A DNA stretch of 15,100 nt from Candidatus Iainarchaeum sp. (GCA_017608995.1 JAFCEU010000006.1:1-15100), one strand, 5' to 3'. Positions 1-6,858 are shown, counted from the stretch's first letter. The notes: generated by a model from the sequence alone, not told the origin. Program-made: numbers and translations.

Positions 1-398
1 AGTGAGCCAGCGCCAGCCACAGCAACCAAACAAGCAATATTTTTTATCACTATACTTTCTCTTAGCAAAAAGCGTAGCCCAATTAGAAGTACCGTTAAAA
101 TGCCTGCCGCTTCAGGAATAAGAGCACCAAATACAATAACAGATGTGGCAAATAAAGCAAGCGATTCGAATAGGAAGGTTACGCCTCGAAATTTCACAAA
201 GGTGATAATAATCAGAAGAAAAGCAGTCATCACTAAGATATACACAAATAAACCTATTGCGTTTTCAATATCTTCTGGGTTTTCTGTTATAATCGTGGTT
301 CTTATATCCTCTTTTATTAGTACGTTTGCAACAGCTAGGCCCAAAATCTGTGTTATGACAAAAAGCGCAGCTAATTGAAGAAGAGCAAGCTTGTGCAT
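1..398 (-). CDS. Presenilin-like A22 family intramembrane aspartyl protease (N-terminal part, runs off the window)
   Basis: The minus strand is open from an ATG at 398 to the window edge and gives 132 residues of a strongly hydrophobic protein. Membrane segments lie at about residues 5-27, 48-69, 75-93 and 97-112. A further one starts near 118 and runs into AVAGAGS. The alternation of short TM segments, the FESLALFATSVIVFG stretch and the approach to a GAG-rich segment resemble the first half of archaeal presenilin homologues (A22, formerly DUF1119), which cleave membrane-embedded substrates with two aspartates in YD and GxGD motifs. Those motifs would lie beyond the window, so catalytic competence cannot be checked. 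The gene is divergent from rnp2 with 36 bp between start codons and has no obvious ribosome binding site, which suggests a leaderless mRNA. It could instead be another polytopic membrane protein. Confidence 0.72.
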   Translation of the reverse strand, partial: MHKLALLQLAALFVITQILGLAVANVLIKEDIRTTIITENPEDIENAIGLFVYILVMTAFLLIIITFVKFRGVTFLFESLALFATSVIVFGALIPEAAGILTVLLIGLRFLLRESIVIKNIACLVAVAGAGS

Positions 399-434
399 AT
401 ATTATAAAACATTATAAACCCTTTTTAATTTAGT
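399..434. promoter_or_regulatory. Divergent promoter between the presenilin-like gene and rnp2
   Basis: Only 36 bp, about 90% A+T, separate the two divergent start codons. For the minus gene, a TATA-like ctttttaatt sits at about 420-429, roughly 26 bp from the ATG at 398. For rnp2, two tandem near-identical decamers, attataaaac (401-410) and attataaacc (411-420), lie 15-34 bp upstream of the ATG at 435. Neither start has a GGTG-type ribosome binding site, so both transcripts are probably leaderless. This assignment rests on spacing and base composition only. Confidence 0.5.
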
Positions 435-785
435 ATGCGCTTAAAAAAAGTACTCAATCCAATCCCGCCAACCTTGCGGGAAAAAAAGCGCTACATTTTA
501 TTTAAACTTATATGTGATGAGCCGCTTGGAGAAAGCGATGTAAATTTTGCAGTAAATGATGCTTTCCTTTCGCTTTTTGGCTCATTTGGTTCAGCGAAAA
601 TAAACCCGAAGCTCATAGAATGGCATTCGCAGGGAAATACAGGCATACTAAAATGCGAGCGTTCTTCGAAGGAGCAAGTAATTGCTGCTTTGCAATTTTT
701 GAAGGAAATAAAGAGAAAGCGAGTTGTACCGAATATTATTTCGGTCAGTGGCACTCTCAGAAGCTTGCGAGAATTAGCTAAATAA
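435..785 (+). CDS. rnp2: Ribonuclease P protein component 2 (Pop5)
   Basis: This 116-aa protein matches archaeal Pop5 in length. It carries the family's N-terminal signature, PPTLREKKRYI at residues 11-21, where the conserved K/R-rich strand begins the RRM-like fold. Pop5 pairs with Rpp30 and contacts the catalytic domain of RNase P RNA, helping to remove 5' leaders from pre-tRNAs. In many archaea it stands directly before psmA in the exosome superoperon, as here. The usual partner gene rnp3 (Rpp30) is not upstream; a divergent membrane protease gene is there instead. The ATG at 435 fits the family N-terminus and a TATA-like repeat about 20-30 bp upstream, so translation is probably leaderless. 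A hairpin with a T-run follows the stop, so the gene may be transcribed separately from psmA. Confidence 0.9.
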   Translation: MRLKKVLNPIPPTLREKKRYILFKLICDEPLGESDVNFAVNDAFLSLFGSFGSAKINPKLIEWHSQGNTGILKCERSSKEQVIAALQFLKEIKRKRVVPNIISVSGTLRSLRELAK

Positions 786-786
786 G

Positions 787-803
787 CGCTTATAGCGTTT
801 TTT
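787..803 (+). terminator. Hairpin plus T6 terminator after rnp2
   Basis: Immediately after the rnp2 stop codon, CGCT (787-790) and AGCG (794-797) form a 4-bp stem around a TAT loop, and six T residues follow (798-803). The stem is short, but archaeal RNA polymerase terminates mainly on U-tracts. The placement suggests that rnp2 is at least partly insulated from psmA. Confidence 0.5.
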
Positions 804-849
804 CATACGCTTTTCGGTGGATTTTAGCGAAAATGCAAGCTCTGTAGAA

Positions 850-880
850 AACATTTAAATTATTATGCAATATTAAATAG
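850..880 (+). promoter_or_regulatory. Probable psmA promoter region (TATA elements)
   Basis: Two A/T-rich TATA-like elements, acatttaaat (851-860) and atattaaata (870-879), lie in the 147-bp gap between rnp2 and psmA. Initiation about 25 bp downstream would give a 5' leader of roughly 30-50 nt containing the GAGGTGA ribosome binding site at 921-927. This would be the main promoter of the psmA-to-DHH operon. The rest of 786-932 shows no ORF or recognisable RNA gene. Confidence 0.45.
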
Positions 881-920
881 TTCAGTTTAGACCCAATTTT
901 GTGTTATTTCTCATTTATAA

Positions 921-927
921 GAGGTGA
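921..927 (+). promoter_or_regulatory. Ribosome binding site that decides the psmA start
   Basis: GAGGTGA is complementary to the archaeal 16S rRNA 3' end and stands 5 nt before TTG 933. This favours the TTG over the in-frame GTG at 924, which it overlaps, and over the ATG at 957, which is 29 nt away. Confidence 0.6.
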
Positions 928-932
928 ATTCA

Positions 933-1661
933 TTGTATATAGATGAAGGGCAACGGATGACAACAGCTTATGATAGGGCCGCAACAATGTTTTCGCCAAA
1001 AGGCAGGCTCTATCAGGTTGAATATGCCTCAAAAATAGTTGAGCAAGGCACTTTAGGAATAGGGCTTATTTACAATAAAGGTATCCTTTTCGGTGCGGAA
1101 AAGGCAATAACAAGCTCATTAATGCTTCCAGAATCAATAGAGAAGCTCTTTAAGATAGATGATCACATTGGTGCGATAAGCGCTGGCTTAGTTGGTGATG
1201 CAAGACGCTTAATAAAGATCGCTCGCGAGAAAGCACAAGAAAATATGATTTACTATGAGGAAAGGATAGATGTTGAGACATTGGTGAAGGAAATAAGCTC
1301 AATAAAACAGATATTCACTCAGTATGCTGGAATGCGCCCATTTGGCGTGAGCCTTATAATAGGTGGCATAAATAATGGAAGAAAGCGCATATTTGAAACA
1401 GAGCCTTCAGGCGCTTTAGCAGAATACAAAGCAGCAGCGATAGGTAAAAATAAGAAAAAGGCGATGGAACTACTCGAGAAAAAATATAATGAAAAGCTTT
1501 CACTCGAAGATGGAATTAGGCTTATAACAGCCATTATAAAGCAGTGCAAGGAAAAAGGCGAAACATTCAATAGGGGTAATTTAGAATTCGCTTATGTTGA
1601 AGAGGAAACACCATTCACAAAACTCACAGCTAAAGATTTAAAGTCGATTCTTGGTAAATAG
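933..1661 (+). CDS. psmA: 20S proteasome alpha subunit
   Basis: The product (242 aa from this start) forms the outer heptameric rings of the archaeal 20S proteasome, which gate substrate entry and dock the PAN or Cdc48 unfoldases. The alpha signature YDRAATMFSPKGRLYQVEYA spans about residues 13-32; helix H0 and the conserved GL(V/I)GDAR region follow. There is no N-terminal catalytic Thr, as expected for an alpha subunit. Three starts are possible. GTG 924 lies inside the ribosome binding site GAGGTGA (921-927) and is unlikely. TTG 933 sits 5 nt after it and gives MYIDEGQRMTTAYDRA. ATG 957 gives the short MTTAYDRA, with only a weak AAGGG upstream. TTG 933 fits the ribosome binding site best and gives a normal alpha-type gate extension. 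SBDS follows after 13 nt. Confidence 0.95.
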   Translation: MYIDEGQRMTTAYDRAATMFSPKGRLYQVEYASKIVEQGTLGIGLIYNKGILFGAEKAITSSLMLPESIEKLFKIDDHIGAISAGLVGDARRLIKIAREKAQENMIYYEERIDVETLVKEISSIKQIFTQYAGMRPFGVSLIIGGINNGRKRIFETEPSGALAEYKAAAIGKNKKKAMELLEKKYNEKLSLEDGIRLITAIIKQCKEKGETFNRGNLEFAYVEEETPFTKLTAKDLKSILGK

Positions 1662-1674
1662 CCAGTGATATTAA

Positions 1675-2376
1675 ATGGTTAAGCTTGAAGATGCGGTTGT
1701 TGCTCGTTATACTTATCAAGGTAATAGGTTTGAGCTTTTAGTGGACCCAAGGCTGGCGATGGAGCTACGCAAAGGCAAAGAAGTAGATTTTGAAGAATTG
1801 CTTGCAATAGATGAAGTGTTTAAGGACGCTTTGCGCGGCGAGCGCCAGTCTGAAAGCTTGGTGAAAGAAGCATTTGGAACAGAGGATATAAAAGAAATTG
1901 CAAAAAGAATCATAACAAAAGGCGAGTTACAGCTAACAACAGAGCAGAGAAGAGAGCTTCGGGAGAAGAAAAAGAAGGAAATAATACAAATAATATGCAA
2001 AAACGCATACAATCCGCAAACAAATGCGCCACACCCGCCAGCGAGAATAGAAAAAGCATTAGAGGAATTAAAGATTAATATTCATGAATTCGAGCCTGCT
2101 GATGAGCAGGCCGCAAGGATATTAAAGGAGCTTAAGCGCATATTGCCTATCTCACTTGATAAGTTTGAGATTGCAATAAAAGTGCCAGCAACGCATGCAG
2201 GCAAAGCAAGCGCTATGTTGCATGAATATGAGATTAAGAAGCAGGAGTGGCAAAATGATGGTTCATTAATAGTTCTGCTTGAGGTGCCAGCTGGCCTGAA
2301 AGCAGAATTAATAGATAAGATAAGCAAGCTTACGCACGGTGAAGCTGAAGTTAAGATCTTAAACAAGGAGGCTTAA
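1675..2376 (+). CDS. SBDS / Sdo1 homologue, ribosome maturation factor
   Basis: This 233-aa protein is the archaeal Shwachman-Bodian-Diamond syndrome protein. In eukaryotes the family works with EFL1 to release the anti-association factor eIF6 from the large subunit; the archaeal role is presumed similar. The N-terminal domain (about 1-90) contains the VDPRLAMELRKG-type stretch. The central helical domain carries the family signature NPQTNAPHPPARIEKAL at 113-129. A C-terminal ferredoxin-like domain runs from about 160 to 230. The length is normal. The ATG at 1675 has a weak upstream AGTGAT (1664-1669). The gene lies between psmA and rrp4, its usual position in the superoperon, and its last codons carry the AAGGAGG ribosome binding site of rrp4. 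Confidence 0.95.
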   Translation: MVKLEDAVVARYTYQGNRFELLVDPRLAMELRKGKEVDFEELLAIDEVFKDALRGERQSESLVKEAFGTEDIKEIAKRIITKGELQLTTEQRRELREKKKKEIIQIICKNAYNPQTNAPHPPARIEKALEELKINIHEFEPADEQAARILKELKRILPISLDKFEIAIKVPATHAGKASAMLHEYEIKKQEWQNDGSLIVLLEVPAGLKAELIDKISKLTHGEAEVKILNKEA

Positions 2377-2378
2377 TT

Positions 2379-3005
2379 ATGGAAGGAAAACTTGTTATTC
2401 CAGGAGAACTCGTAACAGAGAAGCGCATGCGACTTGGTCCGCACGTGTTTGTGGAGAATGGAAAGATATACTCAGATACTGTTGGTTTGGCTAAGATAGA
2501 TCGCGGAATAGCGAGGGTAGTGCCTTTGCAGGGAAAATATATGCCAAAAGCAGGCGATGTTGTAATAGGCATAGTGGTTAGCGAAGAATATTCTTATTAC
2601 ATCATTGATATAAATTCCTTTTACTATTCCTTTGTACCAAAGGAAGAGATAAGAATTCCTTTAAGAAAAGGCACTATTGTAAGTGCAAAGATTGTAAAGG
2701 TTGATGAGATAAATGCTGCAACGCTTTCAGATATAAGAGTGTTTCGCGGCGGCGAAGTTCTAACCATAAGTCCGGTAAAGGTGCCAAGAGTTATAGGAAA
2801 GAACGCAAGCATGCTGAACCTTTTGAAGCGCGGCACAGGCTGCTCTTTAATGGTTGGAATGAATGGCAGGATATGGGCCAAAGGTGGCAATATAGAGCTT
2901 CTCAAGAAAGCGTTAGCAAAGATAGAACGTGAATCGCACCTTAGCAACCTTACACTTAGAATTCAAAAAATGTTGGAGAAAGAAAAGCAGCATACAAGAA
3001 GGTGA
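2379..3005 (+). CDS. rrp4: Exosome cap subunit Rrp4 (S1 and KH domains)
   Basis: The product is 208 aa. It forms the RNA-binding cap that sits on the Rrp41-Rrp42 hexamer and feeds RNA 3' ends into the pore. The N-terminal domain carries the VIPGE motif (6-10), typical of Rrp4/Csl4. An S1 domain covers about 57-125. A KH-like domain covers about 130-190, with VIGKNASM (138-145) standing in for the KH GxxG loop. The tail is lysine-rich. The gene starts 2 nt after the SBDS stop, with AAGGAGG (2365-2371) inside the SBDS coding end, indicating translational coupling. The S1-plus-KH arrangement separates it from Csl4, which has a zinc ribbon and no KH domain. Confidence 0.95.
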   Translation: MEGKLVIPGELVTEKRMRLGPHVFVENGKIYSDTVGLAKIDRGIARVVPLQGKYMPKAGDVVIGIVVSEEYSYYIIDINSFYYSFVPKEEIRIPLRKGTIVSAKIVKVDEINAATLSDIRVFRGGEVLTISPVKVPRVIGKNASMLNLLKRGTGCSLMVGMNGRIWAKGGNIELLKKALAKIERESHLSNLTLRIQKMLEKEKQHTRR

Positions 3006-3009
3006 TTTT

Positions 3010-3816
3010 GTGGAAGAGATTGTTTATGTAAATACGGAAGGTAAGCGCATAGATGGTAGAAAACTTGATGAGTTGCGACCTATAAAGATTATTCCTTCTG
3101 TTTTGAGTAGAGCGGAAGGATCAGCTTATATAGAATGGGGCCAAAATAAAGCCTTAGTTGGTGTTTTTGGTCCGCGGGAAGCAATACCGCAGCACATACA
3201 GGATCCAACGAAAGCGATAGTAAACTATGTTTATCGCATGGCAACCTTTTCAGTGCCCGATAGAAAAAGCCCCAAACCAGGTCGCAGAGAAATAGAGATT
3301 TCAAAGGTTAGCGGCGAAGCTCTTGCAAAGGCAATCTTCGTGGAAAGATTCCCAAATACTACAATCGATATATATGTGCATATATTTGACAGCAATGCAG
3401 GCACCAGGTGTGCAGCTCTAACCGCTGCAAGTGTTGCTTTGGCAGATGCTGGCATCCCAATGCGCGATCTAGTTTCTGCTTGTGCTGTTGGCAGAGCAGC
3501 AGGACATATAATGCTTGATCCGTGTAAGGAAGAGGAAGATGCTAGCGATGCCGTAGATATGCCGCTCGCAATAATGCCCCGCACAAAGGAAGTGGTTTTA
3601 CTCCAAATGGATGGCATAATCTCTAAAGAGGAATGGAAGAAAGCCTTCGAGCTCGGTCTTAAAGGCTGCCAGCAGGTTTACGGGATTCAGAAGAAGGCTT
3701 TGAAGAGAAAGTATGAAGAGATTGCTGAGGAAGAAGCCAAAGCAATAGAGCACGTAGATAAACAGCTCAAGGAAATCAGTGAGAATCCAGAGCTTTTAAG
3801 GGGTGGTAATAAATGA
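3010..3816 (+). CDS. rrp41: Exosome catalytic subunit Rrp41
   Basis: The 268-aa RNase PH-type protein is the active subunit of the archaeal exosome ring, which phosphorolytically degrades RNA 3' to 5' and can add tails in reverse. The RNA-binding basic patch GRREIEISK is at 91-99. NAGTRCAALTAA at 129-140 builds the phosphate site. The two acidic catalytic positions, spaced six apart, appear as D177 and D183 in DASDAVDMP. GTG 3010 is chosen because GGTGAT (3001-3006) precedes it and the family N-terminus (KRIDGRKLDELRPI) begins shortly after. An in-frame ORF extends to 2929, but that portion is only rrp4 read in another frame. The charged helical C-terminal extension (about 228-268) appears longer than in many homologues. 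Confidence 0.95.
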   Translation: MEEIVYVNTEGKRIDGRKLDELRPIKIIPSVLSRAEGSAYIEWGQNKALVGVFGPREAIPQHIQDPTKAIVNYVYRMATFSVPDRKSPKPGRREIEISKVSGEALAKAIFVERFPNTTIDIYVHIFDSNAGTRCAALTAASVALADAGIPMRDLVSACAVGRAAGHIMLDPCKEEEDASDAVDMPLAIMPRTKEVVLLQMDGIISKEEWKKAFELGLKGCQQVYGIQKKALKRKYEEIAEEEAKAIEHVDKQLKEISENPELLRGGNK

Positions 3817-4604
3817 GAGATGATATTCTTTGGGAATTGCGTTCAGATAAGGTTAAAGAACTAATAAAGATCCCGCAGCGTCTTGATAACAGAGAACTTT
3901 TTGAATATAGGCCAGTGCAAATAGAAACAGGTTTCTCAAAAAACGCTCACGGCTCTTGTAGAATTCGCTTAGGTGAAACAGATGTTATAGTAGGCGTTAA
4001 GATGGATATTGCTGAGCCCTACCCTGATTGCCCGGATGAGGGTTCCATAACGGTTGGCGCAGAGCTTATGCCCATGGCATCTCCGGTATTCGAGCCGGGC
4101 CCACCTGATCAAAATGCAACCGAGTTAGCGAGAGTTGTTGATAGGTGTATAAGAGAAAGCAAAGCGATAGATTTCAAGAAGCTTTCGATAGTGGAAGCAG
4201 AAAAGGCCTGGTTTATTTTCATAGATATATATATTGCAAATGATGCAGGCAACTTATTTGATGCAAGCTCGTTAGCTGCTTTAGGTGCATTGCTTGATAC
4301 TAAGATTCCCAAGCTTGAAGATGATAAAATAGTTAAAGGCGAATATAGTGGTAAGCTTGAGCTTAGCAAGAAGCCCTTACTCACTACATTTGCAAAAATA
4401 AATGGTAAAATAGTTGTTGACCCAGCAACAGCAGAAGAAAAGGCAATGGATGCAAGGCTTTCGATAGGCACTACAGAAGAAACATTGATGTCAGCGATGC
4501 AAAAAGGTGGTACAGGTTCATTTACGCAAGCGGAGATAGAACAATGCATCGAGCTTGCGTTTCAAAAATCTGATGAACTAAGAAAGCTTTTCAAGGTGGG
4601 GTGA
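3813..4604 (+). CDS. rrp42: Exosome ring subunit Rrp42 (structural RNase PH-like)
   Basis: The 263-aa protein pairs with Rrp41 in the hexameric exosome ring; it lacks catalytic aspartates but helps bind RNA. Family features seen are NRELFEYRPVQIETG (26-40), the GPPDQNATELARVVDR region (96-111), and the late PATAEEKAMDARLSIGTT stretch, where the Rrp41 acidic catalytic motif is absent. The start overlaps the rrp41 stop by 4 nt (ATGA at 3813-3816), so the two ring subunits are translationally coupled, as expected for a 1:1 complex. The length is normal. Its end (AAGGTGGGGTGA) doubles as the ribosome binding site of rpl37ae. Confidence 0.95.
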   Translation: MRDDILWELRSDKVKELIKIPQRLDNRELFEYRPVQIETGFSKNAHGSCRIRLGETDVIVGVKMDIAEPYPDCPDEGSITVGAELMPMASPVFEPGPPDQNATELARVVDRCIRESKAIDFKKLSIVEAEKAWFIFIDIYIANDAGNLFDASSLAALGALLDTKIPKLEDDKIVKGEYSGKLELSKKPLLTTFAKINGKIVVDPATAEEKAMDARLSIGTTEETLMSAMQKGGTGSFTQAEIEQCIELAFQKSDELRKLFKVG

Positions 4605-4970
4605 ATGAGCTCAACGAAGAAGGTTAAGCATGCGGGCCGTTTTGGATCACGCTATGGTAAAGGTATTAGAGACAGAGTTACAAAAATAGAGGTAAAGCAA
4701 CGCAGGCTTCATAAGTGCCCTAACTGTGGCTTCAAAACGGTCAAAAGAGTCTCTACCGGAATATATAGATGTAAGAAGTGTGGTGTAGAATTCGCTGGTG
4801 GTGCGTATGCACCAGCAACCATGACCGGTAAGATTGTAGTAAAGATGGTAAAACAAAGGAAGTTTACTCCGCTTATGAAAGAACTCCTCGAAGTAAGTGA
4901 AAAGCCGCAAGAAGAAGTTACTGAGGAGGCTGGAAAAAAATCTGAAGAAGCCACTGAAAACAAGGAATAA
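4605..4970 (+). CDS. rpl37ae: 50S ribosomal protein L37Ae (eL43) with acidic C-terminal tail
   Basis: The core (residues 1 to about 93) is a classic eL43: a basic N-terminus with HAGRFGSRYGKGIR, then a zinc ribbon with Cys38-x2-Cys41 and Cys56-x2-Cys59, then GGAYAPATMTGK. It binds 23S rRNA in the large subunit. The protein is 121 aa, while the family is usually about 80-95 aa. The excess is a Glu/Lys-rich, low-complexity tail (about 95-121) with roughly ten glutamates, which is unusual for an rRNA-binding protein. The ATG directly follows the rrp42 stop, with no gap. The reading frame and codon use look continuous, so the tail is probably a real extension and not a frameshift. Confidence 0.93.
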   Translation: MSSTKKVKHAGRFGSRYGKGIRDRVTKIEVKQRRLHKCPNCGFKTVKRVSTGIYRCKKCGVEFAGGAYAPATMTGKIVVKMVKQRKFTPLMKELLEVSEKPQEEVTEEAGKKSEEATENKE

Positions 4971-4986
4971 TTTTAGAGGTGTTTGA

Positions 4987-5118
4987 ATGTATAAATGCGC
5001 AAGGTGTGGTCGCGAGTTTGACAATATGCCTAAAGGGCAGGTGAGATGCCCATTCTGCGCCTATAGAATAGTACTTAAAGTAAGGCCACCTGTAACAAAG
5101 AAGATAAAAGCGAGATAA
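4987..5118 (+). CDS. rpoP: RNA polymerase subunit P (Rpb12/Rpc10-like zinc ribbon)
   Basis: A 43-aa ORF encodes MYKCARCGREF..., ending VRPPVTKKIKAR. Cys4-x2-Cys7 and Cys21-x2-Cys24 form the zinc ribbon, and the basic RPP...K(R/K)xKA tail is diagnostic of archaeal RpoP, a small assembly subunit of RNA polymerase. The second knuckle reads CPFCA, with Ala where Gly is usual. GAGGTG (4975-4980) precedes the ATG at 4987 by 6 nt. The stop TAA shares one base with the pcc1 ATG (TAATG at 5116-5120). The position after L37Ae is typical of the superoperon. Confidence 0.93.
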   Translation: MYKCARCGREFDNMPKGQVRCPFCAYRIVLKVRPPVTKKIKAR

Positions 5119-5378
5119 TGGCTATGCAAAAATACTCGCTTGATTTAAGCTTACACTTCCAAAATGAAAAAGAAGCTGAAATAGTATACAGGACAGTTAT
5201 TCCGGATATTGTAAAAAAGCATAAGCGTTCCTGTGCAGAAATAGAGTGCAAGCATTTAAGTATAAGATTTAAAGTTGTGGCACTTGATGCAGTTGCTTTA
5301 AGAGCCTCATTCAATTCATTTATGAAGCATGTGGCACTTTCAAAAAAAATTATGGAAAATTTTCATAATATTCATTAA
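5118..5378 (+). CDS. pcc1: KEOPS complex subunit Pcc1
   Basis: The 86-aa protein matches the small Pcc1 family in size and pattern: an N-terminal strand (YSLDLSLHF), a central strand segment ending in SIRFKVVALDAVALRASFNSFMKH, then a C-terminal helix. Pcc1 is the dimerisation subunit of KEOPS, which with Kae1, Bud32 and Cgi121 makes t6A37 on ANN-decoding tRNAs. Similarity is judged by pattern and by the standard location between rpoP and prefoldin beta, so the call is somewhat less certain than its neighbours. The ATG at 5118 overlaps the rpoP stop by 1 nt. A second ATG at 5124 would remove two residues. Confidence 0.82.
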   Translation: MAMQKYSLDLSLHFQNEKEAEIVYRTVIPDIVKKHKRSCAEIECKHLSIRFKVVALDAVALRASFNSFMKHVALSKKIMENFHNIH

Positions 5379-5396
5379 GATTAAGGAGGTTTGAAT

Positions 5397-5741
5397 ATGG
5401 TGGATGAACAGAAGCTTATTGAATTCCAGAAAGGAAGAGAACAATTGATAACCATTGGGGGAAGGAAACAGCAGCTTCAAATTCAGCAGGCGATGATACA
5501 AAACGCATTGAGCGAACTAAAAGACTCAAAGCAGGAAAAGGTCTATAAGCTTGTGGGTAATATAATGATAGAAAAAGATGCTAAAGAGGTTGAAAAGGAG
5601 CTCAAAGAGCTCAAAGAAACACTGGAGATGCGCATAGATACCCTGCAAAAGCAGGAGGACTCTTTGATCAATAGACTCAACAAGCTTAGGTCACAAATTG
5701 AAGGTCAAGAAAAGCCAGCGAAAAAGAAAAAAGGAAAATAG
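5397..5741 (+). CDS. pfdB: Prefoldin subunit beta
   Basis: The 114-aa all-helical protein has two long coiled-coil arms (about 4-45 and 70-105) around a short beta hairpin (VYKLVGNIMIEKDAKEV, about 49-65), the canonical beta-prefoldin plan. Four beta and two alpha subunits form the jellyfish-shaped chaperone that passes nascent chains to the thermosome. An in-frame TTG at 5391 abuts the ribosome binding site; ATG 5397 lies 6 nt after AAGGAGGT (5383-5390) and is the better start. The lysine-rich tail (AKKKKGK) is common among archaeal versions. It follows pcc1 in the standard order. Confidence 0.95.
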   Translation: MVDEQKLIEFQKGREQLITIGGRKQQLQIQQAMIQNALSELKDSKQEKVYKLVGNIMIEKDAKEVEKELKELKETLEMRIDTLQKQEDSLINRLNKLRSQIEGQEKPAKKKKGK

Positions 5742-5752
5742 TCAGTGTTAGT

Positions 5753-6769
5753 ATGCCCGCCACAGAGCTTTTAACACTAAAGAATAAAAAAGTACTTGTT
5801 GTTTCTCACAGGGGCGCAGATGTTGATGCGCTTGCTTCGGCAGGCATAGTTCACCTACTTTTAATGGATAGGAACTATGTAGAGATAGCCATTCCTGAGC
5901 ATTTGAATAATTCTGCAAAGCGCTTAGCTGAAACAATGGAGATTGCGTATACAATGCAACCAAAGTTTTCTGATTTCGATGTGCTTGTTATAGTTGATTT
6001 AAATTCTTATAATATGCTTGGGCCATTTGCTGAAGCGGTGGAAAAGTTTAAGGGCAAGATTTTTCTTTTTGACCACCATAGTGCTTCAGAAGATGTTATC
6101 GCTAAAGAAGAAAATTCATTAATAGTTGAGGATGCCGCCTCTACTACTGAAGTTTTATGGTGTTTCTTGGCTGAGCATGCTCCTAAAAAGCTCGATGAGC
6201 GAATAGCGTTACTAACCGCCTGCGGCCTTATAGCTGATACCGCTCACTTTTCCTTCGCAAGCAGAAATACTTTTAGGGTAATGGCAGAAGCTCTTAAAAA
6301 AACAGATAAAACATTCAGTGAAATAATTGAGATGTTTTCTGTAGAGCGCGAGCTTAGCGAGCGAATAGCTTTGCTTAAAGCTGCACAGCGAACACGCATT
6401 TTCAGAGTAAATAAAGCACTAATTGTTCTGAGTGAAATAGGTGCATTTGAGTCACAGTCAGCAGCAGCGTTACTTCATCTCGGCGCGGATGTTGCATTTG
6501 TTGGCACTATAGAAGGCCATAGCGTCAGAGTCTCAGGCCGAGCAAAGTTTTCTTTCGCACAGGGCTATGAACTGGATTTAGCAAAGGATGTATTTCATAA
6601 ACTTTCAGACTTTTTCGAAGGCGAAGGTGGCGGCCATATAACTGCTGCAGCTTTCACCGGCAGAGCCAATTCAGTAGAAGAAATACTGCAAAAATGCTTA
6701 GAGCTACTTGTTGCAAAAATGAAAGAAAAAGAGCCAGAAATGGCTATTAAAGAATATAAAGAAAAGTAA
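5753..6769 (+). CDS. DHH/DHHA1 family phosphoesterase
   Basis: This 338-aa member of the DHH superfamily belongs with the NrnA/RecJ-like phosphodiesterases. Motif I is H19-R-G-A-D23-V-D25, motif II is D82 (IVDLNS), motif III is D107-H108-H109, and motif IV is D162 in GLIADT. The DHHA1 domain ends with the GGGH substrate loop at 292-295. All metal ligands expected for a two-Mn active site are present, so it should be active. Relatives of this length cleave short oligoribonucleotides, cyclic dinucleotides or single-stranded nucleic acid ends; the exact substrate cannot be read from sequence. It starts 11 nt after pfdB without a strong ribosome binding site. DHH proteins are recurrent members of the archaeal exosome superoperon, so a role finishing off exosome products is plausible. 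Confidence 0.88.
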   Translation: MPATELLTLKNKKVLVVSHRGADVDALASAGIVHLLLMDRNYVEIAIPEHLNNSAKRLAETMEIAYTMQPKFSDFDVLVIVDLNSYNMLGPFAEAVEKFKGKIFLFDHHSASEDVIAKEENSLIVEDAASTTEVLWCFLAEHAPKKLDERIALLTACGLIADTAHFSFASRNTFRVMAEALKKTDKTFSEIIEMFSVERELSERIALLKAAQRTRIFRVNKALIVLSEIGAFESQSAAALLHLGADVAFVGTIEGHSVRVSGRAKFSFAQGYELDLAKDVFHKLSDFFEGEGGGHITAAAFTGRANSVEEILQKCLELLVAKMKEKEPEMAIKEYKEK

Positions 6770-6773
6770 TAAA

Positions 6774-6788
6774 ACCGCGCTAAGCGGT
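6774..6788. terminator. Hairpin between convergent DHH and HAD genes
   Basis: ACCGC (6774-6778) pairs with GCGGT (6784-6788) around GCTAA. On the minus strand the hairpin is followed by TTTTATTACTTTTC, so it looks best as the terminator of the HAD gene. On the plus strand it falls 4 nt after the DHH stop but has only a weak T stretch. The rest of 6770-6858 shows nothing recognisable. Confidence 0.45.
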
Positions 6789-6858
6789 ATTTACTGCGAG
6801 GTAGCTTACAATTGAACATTTCTGGCCGCTTTGAATTTCAAGGAGATATTTATTTCTT

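Noticed and set aside
100..378. Plus-strand 92-aa ORF
   Set aside because: It is antisense to the presenilin-like gene, whose minus-strand reading gives coherent TM segments from ATG 398 to the window edge.
2929..3009. Extended N-terminus of Rrp41
   Set aside because: These codons are the rrp4 3' end read in another frame; GTG 3010 has a ribosome binding site and gives the family N-terminus.
4109..4549. Minus-strand 146-aa ORF
   Set aside because: It is antisense to the highly conserved rrp42 and has a Ser/Leu-rich shadow composition.
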